From NCBI RefSeq assembly GCF_000308655.1, contig NZ_BAGC01000026.1, positions 62,001-126,000 of the forward strand: a stretch of 64,000 bases of DNA, written 5' to 3'. The stretch comes from Nocardia niigatensis NBRC 100131. GTDB lineage: Bacteria > Actinomycetota > Actinomycetes > Mycobacteriales > Mycobacteriaceae. Below, one piece after another: positions 1-8,513 of this stretch (position 1 is the first letter of the stretch; each line of letters begins with the position of its first letter). A model generated the notes under the pieces. That model worked only from the letters and a program-made list of their open reading frames with translations, ran no database searches and had not been told where the DNA came from. The position numbers and the translations under genes were made by a program.

Positions 1-704
1 AGGAGCTCTACGGCCGCGAGACCAAGGTGCCGTGGGGCCTGGAGATCTACCTGCGCTACGACCACAGCGGCCAGCTGGACATGATGAACGGCACCGCCGC
101 GGGCGCGGCCGAGAAGATCGTGCAGCCGACCTTCCTCTACGAGCTGATCTGGAACCTGATCGGCGTGGGGATCCTGCTCTACGCGGACCGCAAGTTCCGC
201 ATCGGCCACGGCCGCCTGTTCGCGCTCTATGTGGCGGTCTACTGCTTCGGCCGCTTCTTCGTGGAGCTGCTGCGCGACGACGAGGCCACCCACGTCCTCG
301 GTCTCCGCATCAACACCTTCACCTCGGCGATCGTATTCGTCTGCGCCGTGGCCTATTTCCTCTTCGCCACCAAGGGGCGCGAGACCGCCGAGCAGATCCG
401 CGCCGGAGCGGATCGCCCCTGGCCGTGGCAGTTCGGCGCGCTGCGGGCCTACGGGGCGACCGGTACGCCGGCGGAAACCACTACGGCCGCAGCAGATTCG
501 GCGGCCGAGGCAACCGCCGAGGAAAGCGAGCCCGAGGCGGGGGAGCCCGCCGAGCAGGCCGAGTCCGAATCGCCCGACTCCGGCAACGAATCCGAGACCA
601 AGAACGATAACTCCTCCGAAACCGGTGATTCCGAGCCGGACGATGAGGAATCCGCAGCGGCCGACCAGGCGAAGCCGGTCGAGTCCGGCAAGAATGGCTC
701 CTGA
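1..704 (+). CDS. lgt: Prolipoprotein diacylglyceryl transferase, C-terminal part (truncated by window edge)
   Basis: Lgt transfers diacylglycerol from phosphatidylglycerol to the lipobox cysteine of prolipoproteins in the cytoplasmic membrane. The reading frame is open from the window edge, so the start lies upstream. The visible part has the family's late region (PTFLYELIWNL, then GRFFVELLRDD) and the last hydrophobic helices. After KGRE comes a tail of roughly 100 residues rich in Glu, Ala, Ser and Asp, an acidic low-complexity extension of a kind common in actinobacterial Lgt. The next gene begins 26 bp downstream and may be cotranscribed. The window carries several lipoprotein substrates for it (6265, 9354, 21081, 60378). 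Confidence 0.9.
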   Translation, partial: ELYGRETKVPWGLEIYLRYDHSGQLDMMNGTAAGAAEKIVQPTFLYELIWNLIGVGILLYADRKFRIGHGRLFALYVAVYCFGRFFVELLRDDEATHVLGLRINTFTSAIVFVCAVAYFLFATKGRETAEQIRAGADRPWPWQFGALRAYGATGTPAETTTAAADSAAEATAEESEPEAGEPAEQAESESPDSGNESETKNDNSSETGDSEPDDEESAAADQAKPVESGKNGS

Positions 705-730
705 CCGCCATTCAGGAGGGGGACACCACA

Positions 731-1180
731 GTGACCGACCCATTCAACCCGCAGCAGCCGCAGGACGGGCCGCAGTACGGCGTCCCCGGCACCGGCCCGC
801 AGTACGGGCAGCCCTACGGCCAGCAGCCGTACCCGGGCCAGCCCTTCGCGCACCCGGATCAGCCGTACGGCCAGCCCTTGGGCCAGCCCGCGCCGTACCC
901 GATCCCGGGTTCGGCCGGGCCGTACGGCGGTGACCCGGAAGCCCCGTTCGGCCGCGATCCGTTCGGAGTTCCGTTCTCGGACAAGAGCAAGCTCACCGCG
1001 GGCCTGCTGCAGATCTTCGTCGGCCACTTCGGAGTCGGCCGGTTCTACCTGGGCTACACCACGATCGGCGTGCTGCAGCTGATCACCTGCGGCGGCTGCG
1101 GGATCTGGTCGTTGATCGACGGCATCCTCATGCTCACCGGCAAGGTTCCGGACCTGCAGGGGCGTCCGCTGCGCGACTGA
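731..1180 (+). CDS. TM2 domain-containing membrane protein
   Basis: A 149-residue protein. The first 80 or so residues are a Pro/Gln/Tyr/Gly-rich repeat-like segment (variants of GQPYGQ), followed by a TM2 domain: a helix with LLQIFVGHFGVGRFYLGY and a second one with ITCGGCGIWSLIDGILML. The G-x-G-R-FYLG motif is the TM2 hallmark. The function of TM2 proteins is poorly defined. The GTG start at 731 is preceded by an AGGAGG-type ribosome binding site (714-722). It follows lgt by 26 bp, the same order as I recall in mycobacteria. Confidence 0.85.
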   Translation: MTDPFNPQQPQDGPQYGVPGTGPQYGQPYGQQPYPGQPFAHPDQPYGQPLGQPAPYPIPGSAGPYGGDPEAPFGRDPFGVPFSDKSKLTAGLLQIFVGHFGVGRFYLGYTTIGVLQLITCGGCGIWSLIDGILMLTGKVPDLQGRPLRD

Positions 1181-1200
1181 CGACGACACCTCCGTGTCCA

Positions 1201-1228
1201 CGGCCGCCACTCGATCGAGTGGCGGCCG
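1201..1228 (+). terminator. Perfect palindrome after the TM2 gene, probable terminator
   Basis: A perfect 28-bp palindrome (arms GGCCGCCACTCGA) lies 20 bp after the TM2 stop codon. It forms a very GC-rich hairpin with only two T after it, the U-poor terminator type usual in actinobacteria. Confidence 0.65.
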
Positions 1229-1668
1229 TTCCCGCTTATCGCCGGGCGCGAGTTCACACCAGATTTCCGCGCAACGTGAGGATTGGCGTCCCAGCCTCCG
1301 CCATCCTGGTCGCCGAATTGTTGCGCATCGCCCAGATGGCCGCCGCCCCACCTTCGACTTCTTCGCCCTCTACGGAATTGTGGCCGTCTACTGCTGGGTA
1401 ATCCGCCCCATCTTCGGCGTCGGCCGGACCCGTCTCGAAACTCGGTTGGCGAGACATGCGGCGCTGAAAGTTCGCGGCCCGCCTCGCCCTGGACCGGCGG
1501 AGCGGTGGAGCGCAGCGGCGGAGCGGAGCGGGGAAGACCGAGGTGACAGGGCCGCGAACAGCCGCGGCTGAACTGCGGCCATGGGCCGGGGCCAGCAATT
1601 AGCTGAACGGCCGCTTACGAGAACCGTATATGTGTGTGCCGGGCTCGGCATGAGGGTTGTCACAGGTC
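1229..1668. other. Intergenic region without a supported gene
   Basis: About 440 bp between the TM2 terminator and the pyk promoter. Short open frames exist on both strands, but none has a convincing ribosome binding site or a recognisable protein pattern, and none excludes the others. I see no RNA gene or clear operator. Confidence 0.5.
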
Positions 1669-1674
1669 TAGGGT
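1669..1674 (+). promoter_or_regulatory. Probable -10 box of a leaderless pyk promoter
   Basis: TAGGGT fits TANNNT and ends 7 nt before the pyk GTG. There is no Shine-Dalgarno in between, so transcription probably starts at or next to the start codon. Confidence 0.5.
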
Positions 1675-1681
1675 TTAACCC

Positions 1682-3106
1682 GTGATGCGACGAACGAAGA
1701 TTGTGTGCACCCTCGGACCAGCAGTGTCATCCGAGGACCGGATTCGTGAGCTCGTCGAAAGTGGCATGGACGTTGCGCGCCTGAACTTCAGCCACGGCGA
1801 GCACTCCGATCATGCCGAGAACTACAAGAAGGTGCGCGCTGCCAGCGATACGGCCGGCCGCGCTGTCGGCATCCTCGCCGACCTGCAAGGCCCGAAGATC
1901 CGGCTGGGCCGGTTCGGGGGCGACGGCAAGACCGTCTGGAACACCGGCGAGGAAGTCCGTATCACCGTCGACGACATCGTAGGAACTCACGACCGGGTTT
2001 CCACCACCTACAAACACCTCGCCAAGGACGCCAAGCCCGGCGACCGGCTGCTCGTGGACGACGGCAAGGTCGGGCTGACCGTGCTGCGCGTCGAGGACAA
2101 CGACGTCATCTGCCGGGTCACCGAGGGCGGCCCCGTCTCCAACAACAAGGGCGTCTCGCTGCCCGGCATGGACGTGTCCGTGCCCGCGCTGTCCGAGAAG
2201 GACATCGACGACCTGGAATTCGCCCTGAACCTGGGCGTGGACTTCATCGCGCTGTCCTTCGTGCGTTCGCCCTCCGACGTGGAGCTGGTGCACGACATCA
2301 TGGATCGCGTGGGCCGCCGGGTGCCGGTCATCGGCAAGCTCGAAAAGCCCGAAGCCATCGACAATCTGGAGGCCATCGTGCTGGCCTTCGACGCCATCAT
2401 GGTCGCCCGCGGCGACCTCGGCGTCGAGCTGCCGCTCGAGCAGGTGCCGCTGGTGCAGAAGCGCGCGGTCCAGATGGCGCGCGAGAACGCCAAGCCGGTC
2501 ATCGTGGCCACCCAGATGCTGGAGTCCATGATCACCAACTCCCGCCCGACCCGCGCCGAGGCCTCCGACGTGGCCAACGCGGTGCTCGACGGCGCCGACG
2601 CGGTCATGCTCTCCGGTGAGACCTCGGTCGGCGACTACCCGATCGAGGCCGTGCGCACCATGGCCCGCATCGTGCACGCCGTGGAATCCGAGTCCTCGAC
2701 CCGGGTGCCGCCGCTGACCCACGTGCCGCGGACCAAGCGCGGTGTCATCTCCTACGCCGCCCGCGACATCGGCGAGCGGTTGAATGCCAAAGCGCTGGTT
2801 GCGTTCACGCAGTCCGGTGACACGGTGCGCCGTCTGGCCCGCCTGCACACCCCGCTGCCGCTGCTGGCCTTCACCCCGCAGGCCGCGATTCGCAGTCAGC
2901 TGGCCTTGACGTGGGGCGTGGAAACGTTCATCGTTCCTCCGGTGGGCACGACCGACGAGATGATCCACCAGGTGGACAACGCGTTGCTCTCGATCGGCCG
3001 GTACAAGAAGGGTGACCTGGTGGTCATCGTGGCCGGCTCGCCGCCGGGTACTGTCGGGTCCACCAACCTGATCCACGTGCATCGCATCGGCGAGGAGGAC
3101 CACTAG
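1682..3106 (+). CDS. pyk: Pyruvate kinase
   Basis: Converts phosphoenolpyruvate and ADP to pyruvate and ATP at the end of glycolysis. The 474-residue length is normal for bacterial PK. The N-terminus RRTKIVCTLGP is the family start; the active-site segment near residue 220 (IGKLEKPEAIDN, then MVARGDLGVELP) and TRAEASDVANAVLDGADAVMLSGETS complete the barrel; the C-terminal domain closes the chain. Start chosen at GTG 1682, directly after a -10-like box and with no ribosome binding site. A second start codon (ATG) follows immediately. tesB begins 1 bp after the stop, so the two are cotranscribed. Confidence 0.97.
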   Translation: MMRRTKIVCTLGPAVSSEDRIRELVESGMDVARLNFSHGEHSDHAENYKKVRAASDTAGRAVGILADLQGPKIRLGRFGGDGKTVWNTGEEVRITVDDIVGTHDRVSTTYKHLAKDAKPGDRLLVDDGKVGLTVLRVEDNDVICRVTEGGPVSNNKGVSLPGMDVSVPALSEKDIDDLEFALNLGVDFIALSFVRSPSDVELVHDIMDRVGRRVPVIGKLEKPEAIDNLEAIVLAFDAIMVARGDLGVELPLEQVPLVQKRAVQMARENAKPVIVATQMLESMITNSRPTRAEASDVANAVLDGADAVMLSGETSVGDYPIEAVRTMARIVHAVESESSTRVPPLTHVPRTKRGVISYAARDIGERLNAKALVAFTQSGDTVRRLARLHTPLPLLAFTPQAAIRSQLALTWGVETFIVPPVGTTDEMIHQVDNALLSIGRYKKGDLVVIVAGSPPGTVGSTNLIHVHRIGEEDH

Positions 3107-3107
3107 T

Positions 3108-4031
3108 TTGAGTGCGTCGCTGGACGAGACGTCTCCGGACGTCGTCGCGGACCCCGAGGGGGCCGGTCTGTCCGATGATCTGCGGGAGCTGCTGCGCCTG
3201 CTGGATCTCGAGGAGAACGGACCCGACATCTTCATCGGTCAGCATCCGGAGAAGGTATGGAGCCGCACGTTCGGCGGCCAGCTGGTCTCGCAGGCGATCA
3301 TCGCCGCGGGGCGCACGGTGGGCCCGGAGCGTCCGATCCACGCGGTCAACGCGCACTTCGTGCGCGGCGGGGACCCGAAGCAGCCGATCGAATATCACGT
3401 CGATCGGCATCGGGACGGCCGCTCCATCGCCAACCGCACGGTCACGGCGTACCAGGACGGGCAGGAGCTGTTCGTCATGCTCGCCGCCTTCCAGGACTGG
3501 GGCAAGGGGCTCGAGCACGGGGCGCCCCTGCCCGACGTGCCCGGGCCGGATGACCTTCCCCGCGTGGAGGATTCGTTCGCGGGCATGGAGGACAAGCTCC
3601 AGATGTTCGTGAACGCACCGCATCCCATCGAGATGCGCTACACGAACGACCCGGCCTGGATCCTCAAGGGCAAGGGCGAGAGCCTCGGTCACAACCGGGT
3701 GTGGATGCGCACCGACGGCGCGCTGCCCGACGATCCGCTGATTCACGTTGCGGCGCTGGCGTATTCGTCGGACACCACCGTGCTGGACTCCATCATCACC
3801 ACGCACGGGCTGTCCTGGGGCTGGGACCGCATCATCGCGGCCACGGTGAACCACTCCATCTGGTTCCACCGGCCCTTCCGCTTCGACGACTGGTCGCTGT
3901 ACGCGACCGAGTCCCCGGTGGCGGCGGGTTCGCGCGGCCTGGCCCGTGGGCATTTCTACGCGCAGAACGGCGACCTGCTCGCGACGACCGTGCAGGAAGG
4001 CGTGATTCGCCACTTCCCGGCGCGGCGCTGA
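3108..4031 (+). CDS. tesB: Acyl-CoA thioesterase II
   Basis: Hydrolyses acyl-CoA thioesters to free fatty acid and CoA. A 307-residue double-hotdog protein. The catalytic Asp-Thr-Gln set of E. coli TesB aligns by eye with D222 (AYSSDTTVLD), T246 (ATVNHSIWFHRP) and Q296 (TTVQEG). The start is a TTG at 3108, supported by a GAGGAGG-like site at 3092-3098 inside the pyk end. The one-base gap to pyk implies translational coupling, an arrangement I recall also from mycobacteria. Confidence 0.93.
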   Translation: MSASLDETSPDVVADPEGAGLSDDLRELLRLLDLEENGPDIFIGQHPEKVWSRTFGGQLVSQAIIAAGRTVGPERPIHAVNAHFVRGGDPKQPIEYHVDRHRDGRSIANRTVTAYQDGQELFVMLAAFQDWGKGLEHGAPLPDVPGPDDLPRVEDSFAGMEDKLQMFVNAPHPIEMRYTNDPAWILKGKGESLGHNRVWMRTDGALPDDPLIHVAALAYSSDTTVLDSIITTHGLSWGWDRIIAATVNHSIWFHRPFRFDDWSLYATESPVAAGSRGLARGHFYAQNGDLLATTVQEGVIRHFPARR

Positions 4032-4050
4032 GCCGACACACATGCTGGAA

Positions 4051-4126
4051 CGGGCCGTACCCCTCGGGTGCGGCCCGATGTGTCCTCGGGGTCCGGGGCG
4101 GAGCCCCGAAATCTTCCGGGGACCCC
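4051..4126. terminator. Two hairpins between convergent tesB and the 4141 gene
   Basis: Hairpin one is CGGGCCGTACCC / GGGTGCGGCCCG (4051-4077). Hairpin two is GGGGTCC / GGACCCC (4088-4126) with a GGGGC/GCCCC inner arm. They separate converging genes and probably act in both directions. Confidence 0.6.
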
Positions 4127-4140
4127 TGAGAGCCTGAGAG

Positions 4141-4542
4141 TCAGATCAGCTCGCGGTTCTCTTCGAGGTCGAAGTTCTCCCGCTGCAGCGCGTGCACGAT
4201 GTAGGGGATCGGCTCATCGGCGGACAGTTCGAGCACCAGCCGCTGTTCCAGCTTGGCGATGCCCGCCTTGGTCAGTTGACGGGCCTCGCCCACGAGACTC
4301 AGCGCGATCTCGAAGGTGCGGCGGTCGCCCGGTTCGGCACCGGGATGATCCAGCCGCCATTGGGTTTCGAGCACGGTGTGGGTGGGATCGTCGCACTCCA
4401 CCGGCAGGGTGAAGCGCCACGCGAAGATATCTCGATCGGCGACGTATTCATCGACCACGCGGCACACCGTCTCGGTGACGCGGTGCAGGGTCTGAGGTGT
4501 CACGTAAACATGGAGCGAAACATCCGAAATTCGCTTCGGCAT
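4141..4542 (-). CDS. Protein of unknown function, 133 aa
   Basis: I do not recognise this family. The protein is soluble-looking, with no signal peptide or transmembrane segment, alternating charged and hydrophobic residues, and the C-terminus FDLEENRELI. The ATG at 4542 is preferred over a GTG 30 bp upstream because AGGACC lies 6 nt before it and the extra N-terminal residues look random. It is the last gene of a minus-strand block. An inverted repeat (GCGGAAC-N8-GTTCCGC, 4588-4609) lies 46 bp upstream and could be an operator. Confidence 0.6.
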   Translation of the reverse strand: MPKRISDVSLHVYVTPQTLHRVTETVCRVVDEYVADRDIFAWRFTLPVECDDPTHTVLETQWRLDHPGAEPGDRRTFEIALSLVGEARQLTKAGIAKLEQRLVLELSADEPIPYIVHALQRENFDLEENRELI

Positions 4543-4587
4543 GTCCTTGGTCCTGTTCTTGTGTCGAACCACCGACAGTGGTGTTCG

Positions 4588-4609
4588 GCGGAACGGATAG
4601 GTGTTCCGC
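4588..4609 (-). promoter_or_regulatory. Inverted repeat upstream of the 4141 gene
   Basis: GCGGAAC, 8 nt, GTTCCGC, a perfect 7-bp dyad in the short intergenic region. It could be a repressor site. No known consensus is recognised. Confidence 0.35.
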
Positions 4610-4697
4610 GCGAGAGTGTAATCCCTTACTGGACCAACCAGGCAGCAAGGTGTATTGACACGCGGGGGTTCGACGCCAAGAATACCGGATTTGCCTG

Positions 4698-5387
4698 CTA
4701 TCCGGCGGATTCCGCCGCGCGCCGGGCCGGTTCGACTGCCGGCCCGGAGTATTCGGCCGGCCGCTGGTATTCGGGCCGCCGGCTCTGCTCGCCGCGTCCG
4801 CCGTCGATAACCAGCAACGCCGGCTGCCCGTCCGCGGCGCTGCGCGGGCGCAGGGTGGCCTGCGGATGCTGATGGGCGTGCAGGGCCAGCAGCAGCGGGA
4901 CCAGGGCCTCGGCGATGCGGTCGCCGACATCGCAGAACTGCTGCGCTGACAGACCGACCGGATCGGCGATGTTCTCCCGGCCGACATACGCCAGATCGTT
5001 ACGCGCGGCGTGCAGTCCGACCACGGTGCGCGCACCGCTGACCTTGGCGATCCGGTACGCCTCGAGCAGGGTGAAGGTGCGGGGCAGCGCCTCGGGCACG
5101 AGATCGCGCACCTGGTCGCGGATCGTCTCGGTCATGGTCAGCACCAGGTCGGCGCGGTGCACCATTTCCGCCTTGAGGCGGCGGGCCTTGAAATTGTCGG
5201 CGTTGCCGCCGAGCCCCACAATCGTCTGTGCGGCAAGGGGTTCCACCGGGAATCCGACCAGTGCGCGTACGCCGGCACTCTCGGCGGTCAGTTCCTGTAG
5301 TCGGTTGTCAGCGGCCACCGCCAGTGTGAGGCGTTCGGCAATGACGGATCGGCAAACATTTCCGCTGCACACGAACAGCACATGCAT
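4698..5387 (-). CDS. Low-molecular-weight protein tyrosine phosphatase-like protein
   Basis: The N-terminal 160 residues are an LMW-PTP fold: a C7-X5-R13 phosphate loop (FVCSGNVCRS) and the general-acid pair D142-P143 (NIADPVG). The family dephosphorylates phosphotyrosine; relatives include arsenate reductases and mycobacterial PtpA. At 229 residues it is about 70 longer than usual because of a C-terminal tail rich in Arg, Pro, Ala and Glu. The ATG at 5387 has no Shine-Dalgarno, but a TAAGTT -10-like box ends 6 nt before it, so the mRNA may be leaderless. The DUF4188 gene is 51 bp upstream on the same strand. Confidence 0.8.
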   Translation of the reverse strand: MHVLFVCSGNVCRSVIAERLTLAVAADNRLQELTAESAGVRALVGFPVEPLAAQTIVGLGGNADNFKARRLKAEMVHRADLVLTMTETIRDQVRDLVPEALPRTFTLLEAYRIAKVSGARTVVGLHAARNDLAYVGRENIADPVGLSAQQFCDVGDRIAEALVPLLLALHAHQHPQATLRPRSAADGQPALLVIDGGRGEQSRRPEYQRPAEYSGPAVEPARRAAESAG

Positions 5388-5393
5388 GCGGAT

Positions 5394-5399
5394 AACTTA
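5394..5399 (-). promoter_or_regulatory. Possible -10 box (TAAGTT), leaderless
   Basis: On the minus strand TAAGTT lies 6 nt before the phosphatase ATG, and no ribosome binding site is visible. Confidence 0.4.
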
Positions 5400-5438
5400 T
5401 GCCCGCCGTTGTCGCTTCGAAACAGTTCCGTGACCGAA

Positions 5439-6119
5439 TCACACGTTTCGACCGCGATGTTCATCGCGTAGCCGAATGTCGCTCACCTGCTGTTGGTTCT
5501 CGTTTACCGGAGTGTCCGACTGGCAACAGGTCAATGCCCCTGGAATGTGAGCATGCCCGTTCGTGTGCGGCAAATCAATAGCCGGACGGCTATTGATATC
5601 CGCGGTGTCGTACAACGCGGATTCCGTTATCACGGGCGCGATTTCGGGTGCCTCGTGGGCATTGGCCGTGTCGCCCACCCGCCCTCGCGTGGAGAACAAC
5701 CGCCCTCGTGCCGGCACGGTCGGGGCGAACCGGGCCAGCCCGGCGGGCGCGGACATGTCGTCGTACACGGAATCGATTCCGCCCCTGGCGAAGTAGGCCT
5801 CGTGCCAGAATCCGGTGCCGCCGGAATCCCGCAGGAACTGCTGCCACCACAGCCGATGCGGTTCCGACCGGGTCCACCGCTCGAGGCTCTCCAGATCCCG
5901 CCAGTACTGCCGGGCGCCCCAGTGCGGCGGCCACAGCGACCACACCACGTCCTCGTGCGACAGCAGCCCGTCCGGCAGGTCGTGATGGGACCGATACAGC
6001 TTGGGGCCGACACCCAGCAGCCGCAGGATTCCGCGTGGCGTGCGCACCCGCATACCCAGCAGGATCACGACCAGATCCGGATAGTCGGAAAGGTCCGCGG
6101 TCATTCTCTCCACCCGCAT
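5439..6119 (-). CDS. DUF4188 family protein (monooxygenase-like)
   Basis: A 226-residue protein whose first 150 residues look like the DUF4188 family, which some databases describe as a putative monooxygenase: VVILLGMRVRTPRGILRLLGVGPKL, SLWPPHWGARQYWRDLESLERWTR, GTGFWHEAYFARGGIDSVYDDM. The repeated Trp and His residues resemble haem-binding dabb or aldoxime-dehydratase-like folds, but that is inference. The last 70 residues are low-complexity and probably disordered. Start at ATG 6119, with GGAGGT 5 nt upstream (6125-6130). Confidence 0.65.
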   Translation of the reverse strand: MRVERMTADLSDYPDLVVILLGMRVRTPRGILRLLGVGPKLYRSHHDLPDGLLSHEDVVWSLWPPHWGARQYWRDLESLERWTRSEPHRLWWQQFLRDSGGTGFWHEAYFARGGIDSVYDDMSAPAGLARFAPTVPARGRLFSTRGRVGDTANAHEAPEIAPVITESALYDTADINSRPAIDLPHTNGHAHIPGALTCCQSDTPVNENQQQVSDIRLRDEHRGRNV

Positions 6120-6264
6120 TCGTGACCTCCGCACGTTTCGCTGACCTGTGCGGGACTACGGTGCCGCTGTGTCGGCGGTTCGAAAACGCTGGTTCATCGT
6201 GCTGACCGCAGTCTAGTCCGCCGGGCGGGGAATGCCGGGACCCGCGCCCGGCCGGGCGCGCTCG

Positions 6265-6744
6265 TCAGGTGCTCAGTCGCAGCACGGCCGAGTTGCCGTG
6301 AACAGCAACGATCTTCACGGTCAGGCCGTTGAGGAAGATGGTCCCGCCGACCCCGGTCGAGCCGGAAACGGGCAAACCGAACACGGTCGTCGACGCCGTG
6401 ACCGCCCCCGGGCTGATCTGTCCGATCTTGACACTGCTGATCCGGGAGAATCCCGGAACCGGAATGGTGGTCGGCCCATCGACCCGGACCTCGCAATTGC
6501 CGTTCGAACAGGCGCCGAGATCGGTCCCGTTCGCGGCGGCGGGCAGCCCGTCCGACGGCTGCTGCGATTCCTTCGAAGACGTCGTCTTGGCCACGGTGGT
6601 CTCTCCTGCCGTCGATCCCGCTCCGGCCGGTACCGCGGACCCGCCCGTTTCCGTCCCGCACCCCGCGCACAACGCCACTACCGCCACCGCGAGGCCGATG
6701 CCGGCCGGCCCCGCTTTCATCCACGCGGATTTCAGGATTCGCAT
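6265..6744 (-). CDS. Putative lipoprotein of unknown function
   Basis: 159 residues. A basic start and hydrophobic stretch (AGIGLAVAVVALCAGC) end in two candidate lipobox cysteines (C26, C29); C29 after CAG is the likelier one. Then a Ser/Thr/Gly/Ala-rich linker of about 35 residues, and a compact C-terminal domain with two cysteines (GACSNGNCEV) and the segment PTTIPVPGFSRISSVKIGQISPG. It is probably anchored on the outer face of the cytoplasmic membrane. GGAGGT (6748-6753) lies just before the ATG. Function unknown. Confidence 0.65.
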   Translation of the reverse strand: MRILKSAWMKAGPAGIGLAVAVVALCAGCGTETGGSAVPAGAGSTAGETTVAKTTSSKESQQPSDGLPAAANGTDLGACSNGNCEVRVDGPTTIPVPGFSRISSVKIGQISPGAVTASTTVFGLPVSGSTGVGGTIFLNGLTVKIVAVHGNSAVLRLST

Positions 6745-6971
6745 GCGACCTCCACCATGCTCATCGGAACAACAGCACCCAGATCATGCGCGACACATCG
6801 CGCCACCGGGGCGAAATGCCCGAATCAAAGATTTTCGGCACGGGGATCTGCTCTGCAATAGCGGATTGATATTGTACTGCACCCCGGTATTGATCGGTTA
6901 ATCGACCTGCTGACCGGATGAACTCGGCTGCGCATCGATTTCGAACGGGGTATTCGAGCCGCGGTCAAGCT

Positions 6972-7970
6972 CTAACAATCGCGCAGCCGATCGACGACCT
7001 CTTCGGGCGCCGGCATGCGGGCGATCTCCGCGGCGAGCGCCTCGGCCGCCGCGCGATGGGGATTGCCGCGCCTGGGCAGCAACTGCGCTGCTCTGTCCAT
7101 GATCACCGCCGCGTCGAGGTCGTCCGTCCGGACCTGGAGCGCCGCCCCCGCCGCCTCGACCGCGTCCGCATTGGCGAACTGGTCGGCCCCCTGCGGCAGG
7201 AGTAGTTGGGGTACTCCGTAATTCAGCGCCCCGAGTGTGGTGCCGCTACCGCCGTGATGCACGACGAGATCGACGTAGGGGAGCAGCCGTGTCTGCGACA
7301 CCCAGCCGTGCACGGTGACATTGTCGGGCAGTGCGCCGAGTTCGTCCGGGTCCAGCCGTCCCGCGGCGACGACGATCCGGGCGTCGAGCCGCGAGAGCCC
7401 GGACACGGCCCGCGTGAGCAGTTCCGGTGTCCCGAACGCGGTTCCCAGCGTGAGGTAGATCAGCGGCCGGTCCGCGGGAATGCCCGGCACCGCGTCGATT
7501 TCTCCCGCCCCCGGATACGGCACCGGCCGCAACTCGATCCGATCCGCGCGCAGAAATTCCTTGTCCTGCAGCGCAGGCGGACAGATATCGATATGCGGTA
7601 CTTCCTCCACCCCGGCGACCCGCGTCGGCATCTCGAGCCCGATCCCCTCCGGAAACATCCGCCCGAACCCGTGCCACAGCCCCGGAATCCCCGCAAGCCG
7701 CGCCGCGATCGCCACTCCCGGCACGCCCCACTCGTGAATCACCAGATCCGGCCGCAACCGCTCGAGATCCCCCGCAATATCCTCCGCGTATATCTCGGAG
7801 AAACAGTCCCCCGGCCGAAACGGCCGCAACCCGTGCCGCCCGATCGCCCCGTGCATTCCCTCGCCGACCGCGAAATGCACCTCGCACCCGGCTTTCCGAG
7901 CCGCCACCGCCAGCGGCACCAGCGGATACGCGTGCCCCACGGTCGCAAGGCTGGCGAACACAAGGCGCAT
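6972..7970 (-). CDS. UGT/MGT-type glycosyltransferase (GT-B, family 1-like)
   Basis: 332 residues. The C-terminal half has the nucleotide-sugar site of natural-product glycosyltransferases: PLIYLTLGTAFG, VHGWVSQTRLLPYVDLVVHHGGSGTT (H239-G-G-S-G-T) and GVPQLLLPQGADQFANA. The N-terminus MRLVFASLATVGHAYPLVPLA is the acceptor-side Rossmann start. It is about 60 residues shorter than typical MGT enzymes, the loss falling in the acceptor domain. It probably glycosylates a small hydrophobic molecule; the acceptor is unknown and no polyketide cluster adjoins. The ATG has no Shine-Dalgarno but a TAGGGT -10 box 6 nt upstream. Confidence 0.8.
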   Translation of the reverse strand: MRLVFASLATVGHAYPLVPLAVAARKAGCEVHFAVGEGMHGAIGRHGLRPFRPGDCFSEIYAEDIAGDLERLRPDLVIHEWGVPGVAIAARLAGIPGLWHGFGRMFPEGIGLEMPTRVAGVEEVPHIDICPPALQDKEFLRADRIELRPVPYPGAGEIDAVPGIPADRPLIYLTLGTAFGTPELLTRAVSGLSRLDARIVVAAGRLDPDELGALPDNVTVHGWVSQTRLLPYVDLVVHHGGSGTTLGALNYGVPQLLLPQGADQFANADAVEAAGAALQVRTDDLDAAVIMDRAAQLLPRRGNPHRAAAEALAAEIARMPAPEEVVDRLRDC

Positions 7971-7976
7971 CCCGCC

Positions 7977-7982
7977 ACCCTA
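7977..7982 (-). promoter_or_regulatory. -10 box TAGGGT of a leaderless promoter for the glycosyltransferase
   Basis: TAGGGT on the minus strand, 6 nt from the ATG at 7970, with no ribosome binding site between. Confidence 0.45.
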
Positions 7983-8204
7983 GCCCGTCAACCCGAGGTT
8001 GACCATGTCCGAACACTCTGCCGGACACCACTTCTCGCTACCCCAACTCGGAACCCCTTGAGCACAAACCGAATTCCCCGGAGCAACCGCGTCTTCGCCG
8101 CGGAATTCAACGGACTTCCCCAGGCGTCGCGCAACGGCCGACCATCATCGGGACTGTCCCCGAAGTGGGGATGAGTGACTGTTCTCCGGACCCGGAATCG
8201 AGAG

Positions 8205-8291
8205 TGGTGCCGAGTGTGGGACTCGAACCCACACGTCCTTTCGGACAACGGTTTTTGAGACCGTCGCGTCTGCCAGTTCCGCCAACCCGGC
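8205..8291 (-). tRNA. tRNA-Leu (anticodon CAA)
   Basis: On the minus strand the molecule starts GCCGGGT at 8291 and ends ACTCGGC-A-CCA at 8205. The acceptor stem pairs fully with one G-U, the T arm has GGTTCGAGTCC, the anticodon loop is CTCAAAA (anticodon CAA, codon UUG), and the variable arm is long as expected for class II tRNA-Leu. The CCA end is encoded. Confidence 0.96.
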
Positions 8292-8513
8292 GCACCGGGA
8301 AGAAATGATAGCGGGTGAAGGGGGGAAGAGACTAATCGAGGGGGTTCAGGGCGGGTTCGGTTGTGATACTGGTCAGTTTGCGCTGGGTACGTGGGTTATG
8401 TGGGCGGGGCGACGGTACTCTTTGGAGTGACTCGATGCGTGCCGGTCCTGCGAGGGTGGCGCAAGACGAGGTGGTATCGGGTATCGGTATTCGGAAGCGA
8501 CAGGGGTTCATCT

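Noticed and set aside
1727..3235. A 500-codon open frame antisense to pyk
   Set aside because: It mirrors pyk codon by codon, is rich in His, Val, Gly and Asp as expected for the reverse complement of a GC-rich gene, and shows no protein motif. Similar long shadows lie opposite livJ, polA, uvrB and uvrA.
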